Positions 7,203-15,436 of a stretch of 34,659 nt of DNA are shown piece by piece (position 1 is the stretch's first letter; each line of letters opens with the position of its first letter). The notes below the pieces were generated by a model, which had not been told where the DNA came from, ran no database searches, and saw only the letters and a list, made by a program, of their open reading frames with translations. A program made the translations under genes and the position numbers. The stretch is from the NCBI GenBank assembly GCA_934271085.1, contig CAKQQU010000014.1:1-34659 (forward strand), given 5' to 3'. Source of the stretch: an uncultured Bacillota bacterium (GTDB lineage: Bacteria; Bacillota; Dehalobacteriia; UBA4068).

Positions 7203-8347
7203 TGAAAAATATCGTTTGTCTTTCCACATCCAACTACTATCCTTTCCCTACCCGTAAGCAGAATGTGATGAACAGATTAAGCGACGCCCGCATTCTTTAT
7301 TTCGATCCGCCCGTCACTTATCTGGCGCCTTTAAAGGATAAAAATGCCCGTCCCCGGCTGAAAGCCTATAAGCAGCCGGGAGTGAAGGCCAAGGATAATA
7401 TTACCGTATATGCTTTGCCGCCGGTGCTGCCTTTTGGCAATAAATTCCCCTGTATAAACAGGCATAACCAGAAAAAACTGGCCAAATATATCAACCGCCG
7501 TATGCAGGAGCAGGGAATGGAAAAGCCCTGCCTATGGTGCTATTCGCCGGCTTCTGCGGATATTTGTTCGCTGCTGCCCCATAATGGCCTGGTTTATGAT
7601 TGTGTGGACAGGCACAGTGCCTATAGCGGGTTTATAGACCCTCAGGTGGTAGATTCCATGGAAAAGGATCTGGCCAGCGGCGCTGATATGGTTTTTTGCA
7701 CAGCGGCCGGGCTTTATGATACCCTTATCCAGTATAATAAGCGTACTCTTCTTATACCCAACGGCGCTGCTTTTGAACTCTTTTCCCAGGCTGCGGGGGA
7801 TAATCCTGACCATGATCCGGCGCATCCGGTATTTGGCTTTGTCGGTATGCTGCAGGATTGCATTGCCTATGATTATTTGCTGGCCTTGGCGGAGGCTTAT
7901 CCCGCAGGTGAGATAAGATTGATAGGCAAGGTCATGCCTGGCGTGGATATTTCCAGGCTGGAGCAGTATCCTAATATTAAGCTTATGGGTCTGATGCCCC
8001 AGGAAAAATTGCCGGAGCAGATGCGGAAATTTGATGTTTGCCTGAATCTTTTTGCTCCCGGGCGACTTTCCCGTGATGTGAGCCCGCTGAAATTTTATGA
8101 GTATCTGGCTACGGGCAAGCCGATAGTAAGCACCGCCGAACCATTGCAGGTGCGGGATTATGGTGAGCTGGTGTATATAGCAGAGAATAAAGAGGATTTT
8201 CTTGCCAAATGCGCCGCTGCCCTGGCAGAAGATGACCCGGCCAAAACTGCTGCGCGTATCAGTGCAGGCAAGGCTGTAAGCTGGGATAACCGGGTACGGC
8301 AAATGGAAAAGGCTCTGGCTGAAGCAGGAGTATTCAAAGAGGAATAA
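7202..8347 (+). CDS. TuaH-like glycosyltransferase (GT4-type fold)
   Basis: A 381-residue cytoplasmic glycosyltransferase, probably adding a sugar to the envelope polysaccharide made by this operon. The N-terminal half contains LCWCYSP-type text (CLWCYSPASAD) and LVYDCVDRHSAYSG, typical of TuaH-related enzymes. The C-terminal half has the donor-binding pattern FGFVGMLQD, IKLMGLMPQEKLP and SPLKFYEYLATGKPIVST, where the last Glu belongs to the usual EX7E-like site. ATG 7202 overlaps the preceding stop by one base (TAATG) and has GGAGGTG at 7190-7196, so translation is likely coupled. Donor and acceptor sugars cannot be read from the sequence. Confidence 0.8.
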   Translation: MKNIVCLSTSNYYPFPTRKQNVMNRLSDARILYFDPPVTYLAPLKDKNARPRLKAYKQPGVKAKDNITVYALPPVLPFGNKFPCINRHNQKKLAKYINRRMQEQGMEKPCLWCYSPASADICSLLPHNGLVYDCVDRHSAYSGFIDPQVVDSMEKDLASGADMVFCTAAGLYDTLIQYNKRTLLIPNGAAFELFSQAAGDNPDHDPAHPVFGFVGMLQDCIAYDYLLALAEAYPAGEIRLIGKVMPGVDISRLEQYPNIKLMGLMPQEKLPEQMRKFDVCLNLFAPGRLSRDVSPLKFYEYLATGKPIVSTAEPLQVRDYGELVYIAENKEDFLAKCAAALAEDDPAKTAARISAGKAVSWDNRVRQMEKALAEAGVFKEE

Positions 8348-8384
8348 AAGCTAACTGGCGGGAATGCCGCTTAAGGAGGATAAA

Positions 8385-8912
8385 ATGAAGATAATTAATG
8401 AAAAAGGCAAGTTGTTCGGTATCATCAATGTGGTGGATCTTCTTATAATTATTGCTATTGTGCTGGTAGTGGGCGCTATAGCCTGGCAGCTTCTGGGCGA
8501 CCGGGTAGCTGATGTGGTATCACAGGAGGAGCCCTTGGTGGCAATGGTATCAATAGCGGGCGCTCATCCTGATCTGGTGGAAGAAGTAATGCGGCAGGAT
8601 CTGATAGGCGAAAAACTGGTTGGCGGCAACCAGTTCCTGGACGCCACCATTACCGATGTGTGGTTGGATGATTATGTAATGCAGATAGAGGATTCTGACG
8701 CTGTTATCCATGATGCCACAGACCCGACCAAAAAGGATATCTGGTTCCGCATAGAATCCACTGTTTCCTCGGGGACTCCTTCTCCCAAGATCGGCTCCCA
8801 GGAAGTCAGAGCAGGAAAAACCTTTATAATCAAGACCCAGACCTTCGAGTGCTCCGGCATTATTTATTATGTACAGATCGGCGCGGAAGAAGCCCCGGCT
8901 GTTCCCCAGTAA
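8385..8912 (+). CDS. DUF4330 domain membrane-anchored protein
   Basis: 175 residues. The N-terminus has the DUF4330 signature (NEKGKLFGIINVVDLLIII), in which a short cytoplasmic lead runs into a single transmembrane helix (about residues 14-38). The rest is a soluble extracytoplasmic domain of mixed beta character with an acidic middle, ending EEAPAVPQ. The start is fixed by AAGGAGGA at 8373-8380, four bases before ATG 8385; an in-frame ATG at 8364 lies upstream of that site. DUF4330 genes often sit beside glycosyltransferase and O-antigen ligase genes, as here, so a role in polysaccharide assembly or export is plausible, but no biochemical function is established. Confidence 0.85.
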   Translation: MKIINEKGKLFGIINVVDLLIIIAIVLVVGAIAWQLLGDRVADVVSQEEPLVAMVSIAGAHPDLVEEVMRQDLIGEKLVGGNQFLDATITDVWLDDYVMQIEDSDAVIHDATDPTKKDIWFRIESTVSSGTPSPKIGSQEVRAGKTFIIKTQTFECSGIIYYVQIGAEEAPAVPQ

Positions 8913-8924
8913 GCAGGTGGTCAA

Positions 8925-10565
8925 ATGAGCGAGATCATCCGTAACAGCCTGTTTTGCCGGTGCTGCTGCAGGCTGGGACAGAATTTTAGAAAATGGTGGC
9001 ATTGCGGAATTATAGGCCGGGCAGTTGACGGGCTGCGCAAAGCCTGGAAGTTCTCGGGCAGTTACCGTAATTGGCTGGCTTTTGGCGCCGCGAAGCCTGC
9101 CGTGGAAAGCAGCCGTTACAGCCGTATTATGGACAGGCTGCGGGGATTTTGCCTTAAGCTGGGCAATATTTTGCGGCAGAGTGTTTTTTATAAGCTGTTG
9201 TCCGCCGTATCCCGGGGATGGCAATGGCTGGCTGCCCGCAGCCGTATTCTGGGATTTATCAATAAGCTGAGTCTTCATCAGTGGCTTTTGGCAGCTTTTG
9301 CCTTTTATCTGCCCATAGAATATATTATCCGCGATACTTTGAGTATACCGGTTTTATCCTCCATATGGGAGGAGCTGTTTATCATTGCGGCGGCAATCCT
9401 TATCATCTGGCGAAGGGCCCTTGACCAGACCCGGGCTATCAGGAGGGAAACCCCTTTGGACGCCTGGCTGATACTGTTTTTCGCCGTAGGGTTCTTGCTT
9501 ATGTCGCTGGTCCGGCCCTATCCGGCTGTAGCTGTGCCGGGTTACCGTATCGTGGTGGAATATATGCTCTGGTTCTTCCTGATCGTCCGGCTTGTTGAGG
9601 ATGACCGGGATATGAAGGTATTTTTGGTTTCCCTGGGCATTATGTCATCGCTGCTGGCCATGCACGGCATTTATCAGTATGCTGTTGGGGTGGAGATCCC
9701 CAGTTCCTGGGTAAGCCATTCGGAAATGGGTGTGCGTACCCGCGTATTTTCGCTTACAGGCAGCCCTAATATCCTTGGTTCGCTGATGGTATTGACAGCA
9801 CCTGTTGTGGCGGCGCTGGTCTATTATTTAAAAAGGCCCCTTTATAAATTTTTGGCCTTTTGCCTTTTGGGATGCTATTTATTGACTTTGCTTTTCACCT
9901 TTTCCAGGGGAGCCTGGGTAGGACTGCTGGTAGCGGTGCTGATATTTGCCTGGCTGGTAGATAAACGCCTGCTGGCTCTTGGCGGCGCTGCTGTTGCCGG
10001 AGTTTTGGTGGCGGCTCCTTCCATAACCAGCCGTCTGACCTTTCTTTTTACGGAAGACTATACCATGCTTTCCTCCACCGGCGGCCGGGCTATGCGTTGG
10101 CAGTTCGGTCTGGATCTGCTTCATGAATCCAATCCCTGGCTGGGATTTGGATTAGGACGTTTTGGCGGGGCAGTAGCCATGGAAAACCAGATACTGGATG
10201 AAACTGAAGAATTCAGTTATTTCTATATGGATAATTATTATCTTAAGACACTGGTGGAAATGGGATATCTGGGGCTGATCTTTTATGTGCTGCTGATCGC
10301 AGCCCTGCTGATACTGGGGATCAAGGCCGTGCAGCGCAGCGGTAATGAGCTTGCCGCTGTTCCCGGAGATCCTTTGGTACGCGGGGAAGGAAATATGCGG
10401 CTGATAGCCATAGGGATTTATGCTGGACTTTGCGGCGTGCTGGTGCATTGCTTCTTTGAGAATATTTTTGAAGAGCCCTATATGACAGCCTATTTCTGGG
10501 GGCTGGCGGCGCTGCTGATGTATTTGGGTTTCTTCCGTAAGGGCAAGAAGCAATCATCCCAATGA
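8925..10565 (+). CDS. O-antigen ligase/polymerase family membrane protein (Wzy_C)
   Basis: 546 residues. The family joins or polymerises lipid-linked oligosaccharides outside the cytoplasmic membrane. About ten hydrophobic segments run from residue 120 onward. The Wzy_C core is recognisable by RVFSLTGSPNILGSLM, the FTFSRGAWVGLL motif and, in the periplasmic loop, GGRAMRWQFGLDLLHESNPWLGFGLG, followed by YLKTLVEMGYLGL. The first 115 residues are unusual: Cys/Trp/Arg/Lys-rich (FCRCCCRLG near the start), without clear membrane segments, and not part of the Pfam core. The start follows AGCAGGTGG. It is the last gene of the operon begun at 5017; a bidirectional terminator lies at 10687-10714. Ligase versus polymerase cannot be settled from sequence. 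Confidence 0.85.
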   Translation: MSEIIRNSLFCRCCCRLGQNFRKWWHCGIIGRAVDGLRKAWKFSGSYRNWLAFGAAKPAVESSRYSRIMDRLRGFCLKLGNILRQSVFYKLLSAVSRGWQWLAARSRILGFINKLSLHQWLLAAFAFYLPIEYIIRDTLSIPVLSSIWEELFIIAAAILIIWRRALDQTRAIRRETPLDAWLILFFAVGFLLMSLVRPYPAVAVPGYRIVVEYMLWFFLIVRLVEDDRDMKVFLVSLGIMSSLLAMHGIYQYAVGVEIPSSWVSHSEMGVRTRVFSLTGSPNILGSLMVLTAPVVAALVYYLKRPLYKFLAFCLLGCYLLTLLFTFSRGAWVGLLVAVLIFAWLVDKRLLALGGAAVAGVLVAAPSITSRLTFLFTEDYTMLSSTGGRAMRWQFGLDLLHESNPWLGFGLGRFGGAVAMENQILDETEEFSYFYMDNYYLKTLVEMGYLGLIFYVLLIAALLILGIKAVQRSGNELAAVPGDPLVRGEGNMRLIAIGIYAGLCGVLVHCFFENIFEEPYMTAYFWGLAALLMYLGFFRKGKKQSSQ

Positions 10566-10686
10566 TTTTTTGCCATTATATCCGCAGCATGGGTTTTTCT
10601 TTGCTGCCGGCACCCTCCTTTATCTACCGGCTCATATAATGCCGCGGAAGCTTTATGCAGTTTTGGCCAAATTGTTTCGCAAATAG

Positions 10687-10715
10687 AAAAAGACCTGATA
10701 ATTCAGGTCTTTTTT
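10687..10715. terminator. bidirectional terminator between convergent operons
   Basis: Perfect 12-bp stem AAAAAGACCTGA (10687-10698) and TCAGGTCTTTTT (10703-10714), loop TAAT, with T-runs in both orientations. It serves the O-antigen ligase gene on the plus strand and the dehydrogenase gene on the minus strand. Confidence 0.88.
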
Positions 10716-10737
10716 GTGTATGATTTTAGTATTTTCC

Positions 10738-11991
10738 CTAGCAGCTTCCCAGAAGATGATATTCAAACCCCGCAGCCCGGGCTGCTTCCCTGTCATAAAA
10801 ATTGCGGGTATCCAGCAGATAGGGATGCCGCATGGATTTTGCAAGTCTGGTCAGATCAAGACCGCTGTAGCTGTCATGATTTACCGCCATTATCAACAGA
10901 TCGCAGCCGGCGGCAGCCTCATAGGGATCTTTGACGCATCCTTCTGCATAAGGATCCGCGCTTATTACCTGATAACCGCTGGCCTCCAGCATAGGTATCA
11001 GTTTAAGGATGGGGCTTTCCCGCATATCTCCCACATTTGGTTTATAGGTTACGCCCAGTACAGCTATTTTTGCTTGCGGTATGCCTTTAAGCAGGCATGC
11101 AGCTTTATCTGCTACTACGGAAGGCATGGAATCGTTGATCAGGCGGGCCTGGTGGATGAGCAGCGCGGTCTCGGGATATTTTTCCACAATAAACCAGGGG
11201 TCAACGGCAATGCAGTGGCCGCCTACTCCCGGGCCGGGCTGATGAATATTTACCCGGGGGTGCTTGTTGCACAGGGAAATCAGCTCCCAGACATTTATAC
11301 CGCTGCTTTCGCAGATCTGCGCCAGCTCGTTGGCATAGGCTATATTGATATCCCGGAAAGTGTTTTCCGCCAGTTTGCACATTTCCGCAGTGCGGGAATC
11401 GGTAAGATATATTTCTCCCTCTACAAAACTGCGGTACAGATCTGCGATTTTCTGGGCTGAAAGGCGGTTTATGCCGCCGGCGATACGGCTGTTGTTTACC
11501 AGCTCATAAAGTATACGTCCCGGGATGACCCGCTCGGGAGAATGCCCCAGATAAAAATCGCTGCCAGCCTTGAGGCCGCGGCTTTCCAGCACAGGCAGCA
11601 TCAGCTGATCCACGGTGCCGGGAGGAGAAGTGGATTCCAGAATGACCAGATTGCCTGGCTGCAGATAAGGGGTTATCTCCTCTGTAGCTGCCAGCACAAA
11701 GCGCATATCAGCCTTTTTATCGCTGCTTATGGGTGTGGGTACGGCGATTATAAAGGCGTCCGCAGGCTCTGGTTTTTCCTGGCCGCGCAGGGAGCCATTG
11801 GCCGTTACCTGGGATACCAGTTCCGCCAGATGGTCTTCTTCTATGATAATATTGCCCTTGTTAAGGGCATCGGTAATTTTTTTATTTTTATCAACGCCTA
11901 CCACCTGATGTCCGTGAGAGGCAAACATGGCGGCAGTGGGCAGACCTATATAGCCCAGGCCGATAACGCATATTTTCATAATAGTTCTCAT
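10738..11991 (-). CDS. wecC: UDP-N-acetyl-D-mannosamine dehydrogenase (UDP-sugar 6-dehydrogenase family)
   Basis: 417 residues on the minus strand. It oxidises a UDP-N-acetylhexosamine to the uronate with two NAD+ molecules and probably supplies UDP-ManNAcA to the adjacent polysaccharide operon. Visible features: N-terminal NAD site ICVIGLGYIGLPTA; central helix EMCKLAENTFRDINIAYANE with K206 and N210; catalytic C260 in GPGVGGHCIAVDPWF; and C-terminal domain VLGVTYKPNVGDMRESP. The VGGHCIAVDPWF wording favours WecC over UDP-glucose dehydrogenase. No wecB-type epimerase is present in the window. Start: ATG 11991, or the ATG four codons inside it (11979), which begins right before the Rossmann strand; neither has a perfect ribosome site. 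It is transcribed divergently from rlmD. Confidence 0.88.
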   Translation of the reverse strand: MRTIMKICVIGLGYIGLPTAAMFASHGHQVVGVDKNKKITDALNKGNIIIEEDHLAELVSQVTANGSLRGQEKPEPADAFIIAVPTPISSDKKADMRFVLAATEEITPYLQPGNLVILESTSPPGTVDQLMLPVLESRGLKAGSDFYLGHSPERVIPGRILYELVNNSRIAGGINRLSAQKIADLYRSFVEGEIYLTDSRTAEMCKLAENTFRDINIAYANELAQICESSGINVWELISLCNKHPRVNIHQPGPGVGGHCIAVDPWFIVEKYPETALLIHQARLINDSMPSVVADKAACLLKGIPQAKIAVLGVTYKPNVGDMRESPILKLIPMLEASGYQVISADPYAEGCVKDPYEAAAGCDLLIMAVNHDSYSGLDLTRLAKSMRHPYLLDTRNFYDREAARAAGFEYHLLGSC

Positions 11992-12002
11992 CTCTTTCTT
12001 AT

Positions 12003-12031
12003 TTGTAAAACAAACAGATATATAGTATCAT
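12003..12031 (+). promoter_or_regulatory. promoter for rlmD
   Basis: TTGTAA (12003-12008), 17 bases, TATCAT (12026-12031). Its -10 overlaps the -10 of the opposing wecC promoter. Confidence 0.45.
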
Positions 12032-12050
12032 AATAAAGAAAAAGTGTAAA
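12022..12050 (-). promoter_or_regulatory. promoter for wecC, overlapping the rlmD promoter
   Basis: On the minus strand, TTTACA (12050-12045), 17 bases, TACTAT (12027-12022). It lies 31 bases before ATG 11991. Confidence 0.5.
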
Positions 12051-12081
12051 GTTAGCAAAACATATGCAGAGGTAATTATAT

Positions 12082-13401
12082 ATGCCTGATAAACAGACTA
12101 TGGTGGAAGCAGATTTGCAAATAGACGGATTTACCAGTCAGGGCGCCGGCGTTGGCAGAATGCAGGGGCTGGTAGTGTTTGTGCCCGGCGCGCTGCCGGG
12201 AGAAACAGTAAGGGCGCAGCTTTTGCGGGGCAAAAAGAATTTTGTCCAATCCCGGCTTAAGGCTATACTTAAACCTTCTCCCCAGCGGGTAATGGCGGAT
12301 TGTCCGCTTTTTGGCCGCTGCGGCGGATGTCAGCTGCAGCATGCTTCCTATCAGGAACAGTTGCGCTTGAAGCATGATCTGGTTGTGGGGGCTGTGCGGC
12401 GTATAGGCGGCGTGGATACTCCGGTACAGCCTGTGCTCCCTGCCAGTCAGCCATTGGGTTATCGCAACAGGATAGCTTATCATGCTCTGCATATAGATAA
12501 CAGGATAGAGCTGGGGTTTTTTATGCAAAACAGCAGGGTATTCATTCCGGCAACCGTTTGTCTGCTGCCGGTATCCCCCATCAGGGATCTGGCAAAAAGA
12601 CTGCCGGGGCTTATTGGCAGCCGTTTGCCGGCATTGCGGGACGTGGTTATACGCAGTAATTCCTCCGGGGAATTGCTGATGACTCTGGTGTGCGGGGAAG
12701 CAGGTGATTACCGACAGTTGGCGGAGGAACTGATGGCTCAGGAAACACGGCTGAAAGCGGTGTGGATTAACAGCGGTAAGCCTTGTTACAGTATTTACGG
12801 AGATAAATGGCAGCTTGCTGCCGGTGAGGAGCACTTTAAAGATATTATAGCAGGGGTAAATATGAAATTGGCTCCCGCCTCTTTTACCCAGATAAACCAT
12901 GAGCAGACCGGCAGGCTTTATGCTCTGGTTAAAGATGCCATAGCTCCCCAAAAGGATATGACGGTGCTTGATCTCTACTGTGGCGCAGGCGCTATTTCCC
13001 TGTATCTGGCTAAATCAGTCAAACAGGTGGTGGGAGTTGAAAGCTATGCTCCGGCAGCGGCTGACGCTGAAAAGAATGCCGTTATGAACGGGGTGGAAAA
13101 TTGCCGCTTTTTGGCAGGCGCAGCAGAGGAAATTTTGCCAAAACTGGCGGCAGAAGGCCTGACCGCCGATGCCGTGGTTTTGGATCCGCCCAGAGCCGGC
13201 TGCGATAGAGCGGTTTTGGAAGCCCTGGTAAAGATATCACCGGAAAAGATAGTTTATGTTTCCTGTGATCCCGCTACCCTTAGCCGTGATCTGCACTGGC
13301 TGACCGATAACGGTTATAAAGCAGATACTATTCAGCCTGTTGATATGTTCCCCCAGACTGTGCATGTGGAGACGGTATGTCTGCTGTCGCGGAGCAAATA
13401 G
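12082..13401 (+). CDS. rlmD: 23S rRNA (uracil-C5)-methyltransferase, RlmD/RumA family
   Basis: 439 residues. It methylates C5 of a uridine (U1939 in E. coli numbering, if orthologous) in 23S rRNA using SAM. Order of parts: N-terminal TRAM RNA-binding domain (about 5-62); iron-sulfur cysteines C74, C80, C83 (CPLFGRCGGC) and C160; SAM site VLDLYCGAGAISLYLA (295-310); DPPRAGC at 368-374; and the catalytic VSCDP cysteine, C395, with ATLSRDL after it. All key residues are present. Bacillota often carry two or three paralogues of this TrmA/RlmC/RlmD group, so the exact uridine target is uncertain. The start has AGAGG upstream at a normal distance. It is monocistronic or read through into 13448 after a 46-base gap. 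Confidence 0.9.
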   Translation: MPDKQTMVEADLQIDGFTSQGAGVGRMQGLVVFVPGALPGETVRAQLLRGKKNFVQSRLKAILKPSPQRVMADCPLFGRCGGCQLQHASYQEQLRLKHDLVVGAVRRIGGVDTPVQPVLPASQPLGYRNRIAYHALHIDNRIELGFFMQNSRVFIPATVCLLPVSPIRDLAKRLPGLIGSRLPALRDVVIRSNSSGELLMTLVCGEAGDYRQLAEELMAQETRLKAVWINSGKPCYSIYGDKWQLAAGEEHFKDIIAGVNMKLAPASFTQINHEQTGRLYALVKDAIAPQKDMTVLDLYCGAGAISLYLAKSVKQVVGVESYAPAAADAEKNAVMNGVENCRFLAGAAEEILPKLAAEGLTADAVVLDPPRAGCDRAVLEALVKISPEKIVYVSCDPATLSRDLHWLTDNGYKADTIQPVDMFPQTVHVETVCLLSRSK

Positions 13402-13447
13402 TAGGACGCGAAAAAATTTTTCAGGATTATTAAAGAGGAAATGACAG

Positions 13448-13879
13448 ATGACTGGGATAAAAGAAGCCCTGCAGAATAAGGATAATAAAAAGGTATATGC
13501 CCTGACTAAAGAGATCAGGGAAAAGTCCTCTGTATCCGGGGAATTTTATGATTGTTTCGATATTTTCGCAGAGCTGCTCCCGGCAAAAAGTTCTTATGTG
13601 AGAGCCAGGAGGGTTGTTCTGTGCTGCGCCCAGGCAAGATGGGACAAAGATGGGAAACTGCAAAAAGCAATGCCTGCTATGCTTATGCTGCTTCACGATG
13701 AAAAACCGACGGTGGTAAGGCAGTGCCTCAATGCTTTGCAGGAAGTTGCCGTGTATAGGCCTGAACTGTGCGGGGCAATTAAAGCAGAGATAGATATTAT
13801 TGATTTATCCGGATATAAAGACAGCATGTCGCCGCTTATAAAAAAAGATATCGAGGAGCTGCTTAAGGTGATGGGATGA
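13448..13879 (+). CDS. HEAT-repeat-like protein (family often labelled 'SufBD protein')
   Basis: 143 residues, all alpha-helical in character, without signal or membrane segment. The pattern of paired helices, with RARRVVLCCAQARWD and PTVVRQCLNALQEVAVYRPEL, matches small HEAT-like proteins of clostridia that databases often name 'SufBD protein'. That name has no visible basis here: there is no SufB/SufD beta-helix. It ends with YKDSMSPLIKKDIEELL, also typical of this group. The start ATG 13448 follows AAAGAGG. The stop overlaps the next gene's ATG by four bases (ATGA at 13876-13879), so it is translationally coupled to the CDP-alcohol phosphatidyltransferase remnant. Function unknown; a scaffold or binding role is only a guess. 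Confidence 0.7.
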   Translation: MTGIKEALQNKDNKKVYALTKEIREKSSVSGEFYDCFDIFAELLPAKSSYVRARRVVLCCAQARWDKDGKLQKAMPAMLMLLHDEKPTVVRQCLNALQEVAVYRPELCGAIKAEIDIIDLSGYKDSMSPLIKKDIEELLKVMG

Positions 13880-14088
13880 TAGCAAATTTAATAACAAGCC
13901 TGCGTATTATGTGCAGCGCCGCCATGTTGTTCTTTCCCCCATTTTCGCCGGCTTTTTATATCCTTTATTTAACAGCAGGGGCAAGTGATATCGCAGACGG
14001 TATGGTGGCAAGAAAGGCAAATACCGTCAGTGAGTTTGGTTCAAGGCTTGATACCGTCGCGGATTTTATTTTATTGCTGCCTGCTTAA
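13876..14088 (+). pseudogene. CDP-alcohol phosphatidyltransferase, N-terminal part (frame-broken)
   Basis: 70 residues up to a TAA at 14086-14088. They include a perfect CDP-alcohol phosphatidyltransferase signature, D38-x2-D41-G-x2-A-R46-x8-G55-x3-D59-x3-D63, inside two hydrophobic segments. This family swaps the CMP of a CDP-lipid or CDP-alcohol for another alcohol in phospholipid synthesis. The protein is cut off in the membrane region right after the last catalytic Asp. The remaining membrane helices continue in the -1 frame as 14103-14378. One base lost between about 14070 and 14085 explains this. The active site is intact, but the broken protein has only part of the usual six helices, so it is probably non-functional unless the break is a sequence error. 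Confidence 0.78.
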
Positions 14089-14102
14089 GCAAACTGCTTC
14101 CG

Positions 14103-14378
14103 GTGATGGAGGTACCAGCATGGCTTTGGGTATGGATAGGAATAATTGCTGTCATAAAGATAATCAATGTGGTATCCGGTTTTATCATTCATAAACAATT
14201 AGCCGCAGAGCATACCATAATGAACAAGATTACCGGGTTTTTTCTTTTCCTTCTGCCGCTGACTTTGCCTGTAATTGATTTGCAGTACAGCGCTGTTCCG
14301 GTACGTGCTGCAGCTACCTTCTCGGCAATTCAGGAAGGGCATTTTATAAGGACCGGCAGAAAGGAAAAGGGCAGATAG
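14103..14378 (+). pseudogene. CDP-alcohol phosphatidyltransferase, displaced C-terminal part
   Basis: The frame, readable from about 14079, continues the preceding gene: CLSKLLPVMEVPAWLWVW, then helices around IIAVIKIINVVSGF and ITGFFLFLLPLTLPVI. It ends with AAATFSAIQEGHFIRTGR, a C-terminus seen in small clostridial members of the family. The possible GTG 14103/ATG 14106 start has no ribosome site, so independent translation is unlikely. Joined to 13876-14088 the protein would be about 165-170 residues. Confidence 0.75.
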
Positions 14379-14425
14379 CCGTGAAAGGAAATTTTACCTG
14401 CCGGGATGATTGTGAGGAAAGGATA

Positions 14426-15256
14426 ATGAACGGAAATTTTAAAAAGTACATATGGGCTTTGGCGATCTGGTGTGCTTTTGAAATTACGGCTGTTGCCCTG
14501 TGGCTGGCCAAAGACAATTTGTTTTATCTTATAAACTTTACTTATATCGGTACTTCCATAGCACTGGGACTGTTTTTGTTTGCCCGAAAATATAAATATG
14601 CAAGACGGATAGTGCAATTATTGGTCGGTATGTATATGCTTGTTTATCTCGGCCTTATTTGCAATGAAAATATGCAGATAGAGGGATTTTGGTACTATCT
14701 GTTTACCGGGGTTTTTGAAGCCGCCACTATCCATTATGCTGTTGCCAAGATCTTTGGTCCGTTGCTCTTTGGCAGAGGTTGGTGTGGCTATGCCTGCTGG
14801 ACGGCAATGGTATTGGACTTTTTGCCATATAAGACGCCGCAGCAGCCAAGAAGAAAAATCGGGTGGATAAGATATCTGCTTTTTGTCTTATCCTTGGGGT
14901 TTGTAGTGGCATTATTATTGTTTGATGTAGGGAATATGGCAAAAATTATGTTCTGGGCATTTATTATCGGTAATGCTCTGTATTATTGTGTGGGCATCAT
15001 CCTGGCATTTGCTTTTAAAGATAACAGGGCTTTTTGCAAATATATATGCCCAATAACAGTATTCCTGAAGCCCATGAGTTATTTTTCTCTTATCAGGATA
15101 AAGTGCGATACCCAAAAGTGCGTATCCTGCGGAAAGTGTAAAAAGGTATGCCCGATGGATGTGGATATTACCGATAATTCCCGAAAGCGTAAGAATGGTA
15201 CAGAATGTATCCTTTGTATGGAATGTGTGAAAAACTGTCCCAAAGACGCTTTATAG
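14426..15256 (+). CDS. membrane polyferredoxin (NapH/MauN-like 4Fe-4S protein)
   Basis: 276 residues with about six transmembrane helices and a C-terminal ferredoxin domain. Two NapH-like cysteine motifs lie at the membrane face (GRGWCGYACW and FCKYICP). The C-terminus holds two classical 4Fe-4S motifs, CVSCGKCKKVCP and CILCMECVKNCP, each CxxCxxCxxxCP. Such proteins pass electrons across or along the membrane, usually to a partner oxidoreductase; none is encoded nearby. I start at ATG 14426 with GAGGAAAGGA just upstream; a GTG at 14381 would add 15 hydrophilic residues. This part of the window is AT-richer than the surroundings (32-37% G+C in the 60-base lines starting at 14521, 14581 and 14881, against about 52% in rlmD at 12961), suggesting a different origin. 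Confidence 0.82.
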   Translation: MNGNFKKYIWALAIWCAFEITAVALWLAKDNLFYLINFTYIGTSIALGLFLFARKYKYARRIVQLLVGMYMLVYLGLICNENMQIEGFWYYLFTGVFEAATIHYAVAKIFGPLLFGRGWCGYACWTAMVLDFLPYKTPQQPRRKIGWIRYLLFVLSLGFVVALLLFDVGNMAKIMFWAFIIGNALYYCVGIILAFAFKDNRAFCKYICPITVFLKPMSYFSLIRIKCDTQKCVSCGKCKKVCPMDVDITDNSRKRKNGTECILCMECVKNCPKDAL

Positions 15257-15371
15257 GGTTTGTATATGCAGTTAAGTCATGTGCAAAATGAGCTAAGGTG
15301 CTTGTCTGCAGTCTTTACCAGCCGGCACTGATTGTCAGTATTATGCCATTTTATCTCAAATGTCAAAGTGG

Positions 15372-15400
15372 TTGCTATTATAAGCCAAAAATGATATAAT
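15372..15400 (+). promoter_or_regulatory. sigma-A-type promoter for the TAXI-like gene
   Basis: TTGCTA (15372-15377), 17 bases, perfect TATAAT (15395-15400), 36 bases before the ATG at 15437. Confidence 0.75.
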
Positions 15401-15436
15401 TATCTACAAAATTCAGTAGAAAAAGGAGCAGGTATT

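Noticed and set aside
10566..10686. Minus-strand mini-gene with an AAAGGAGGG motif near 10615
   Set aside because: The candidate GTG abuts the motif with no spacing and the frame is only about 18 codons; not convincing.
10714..11460. Plus-strand open frame opposite wecC
   Set aside because: Antisense to a complete dehydrogenase with all catalytic residues; no family resemblance.
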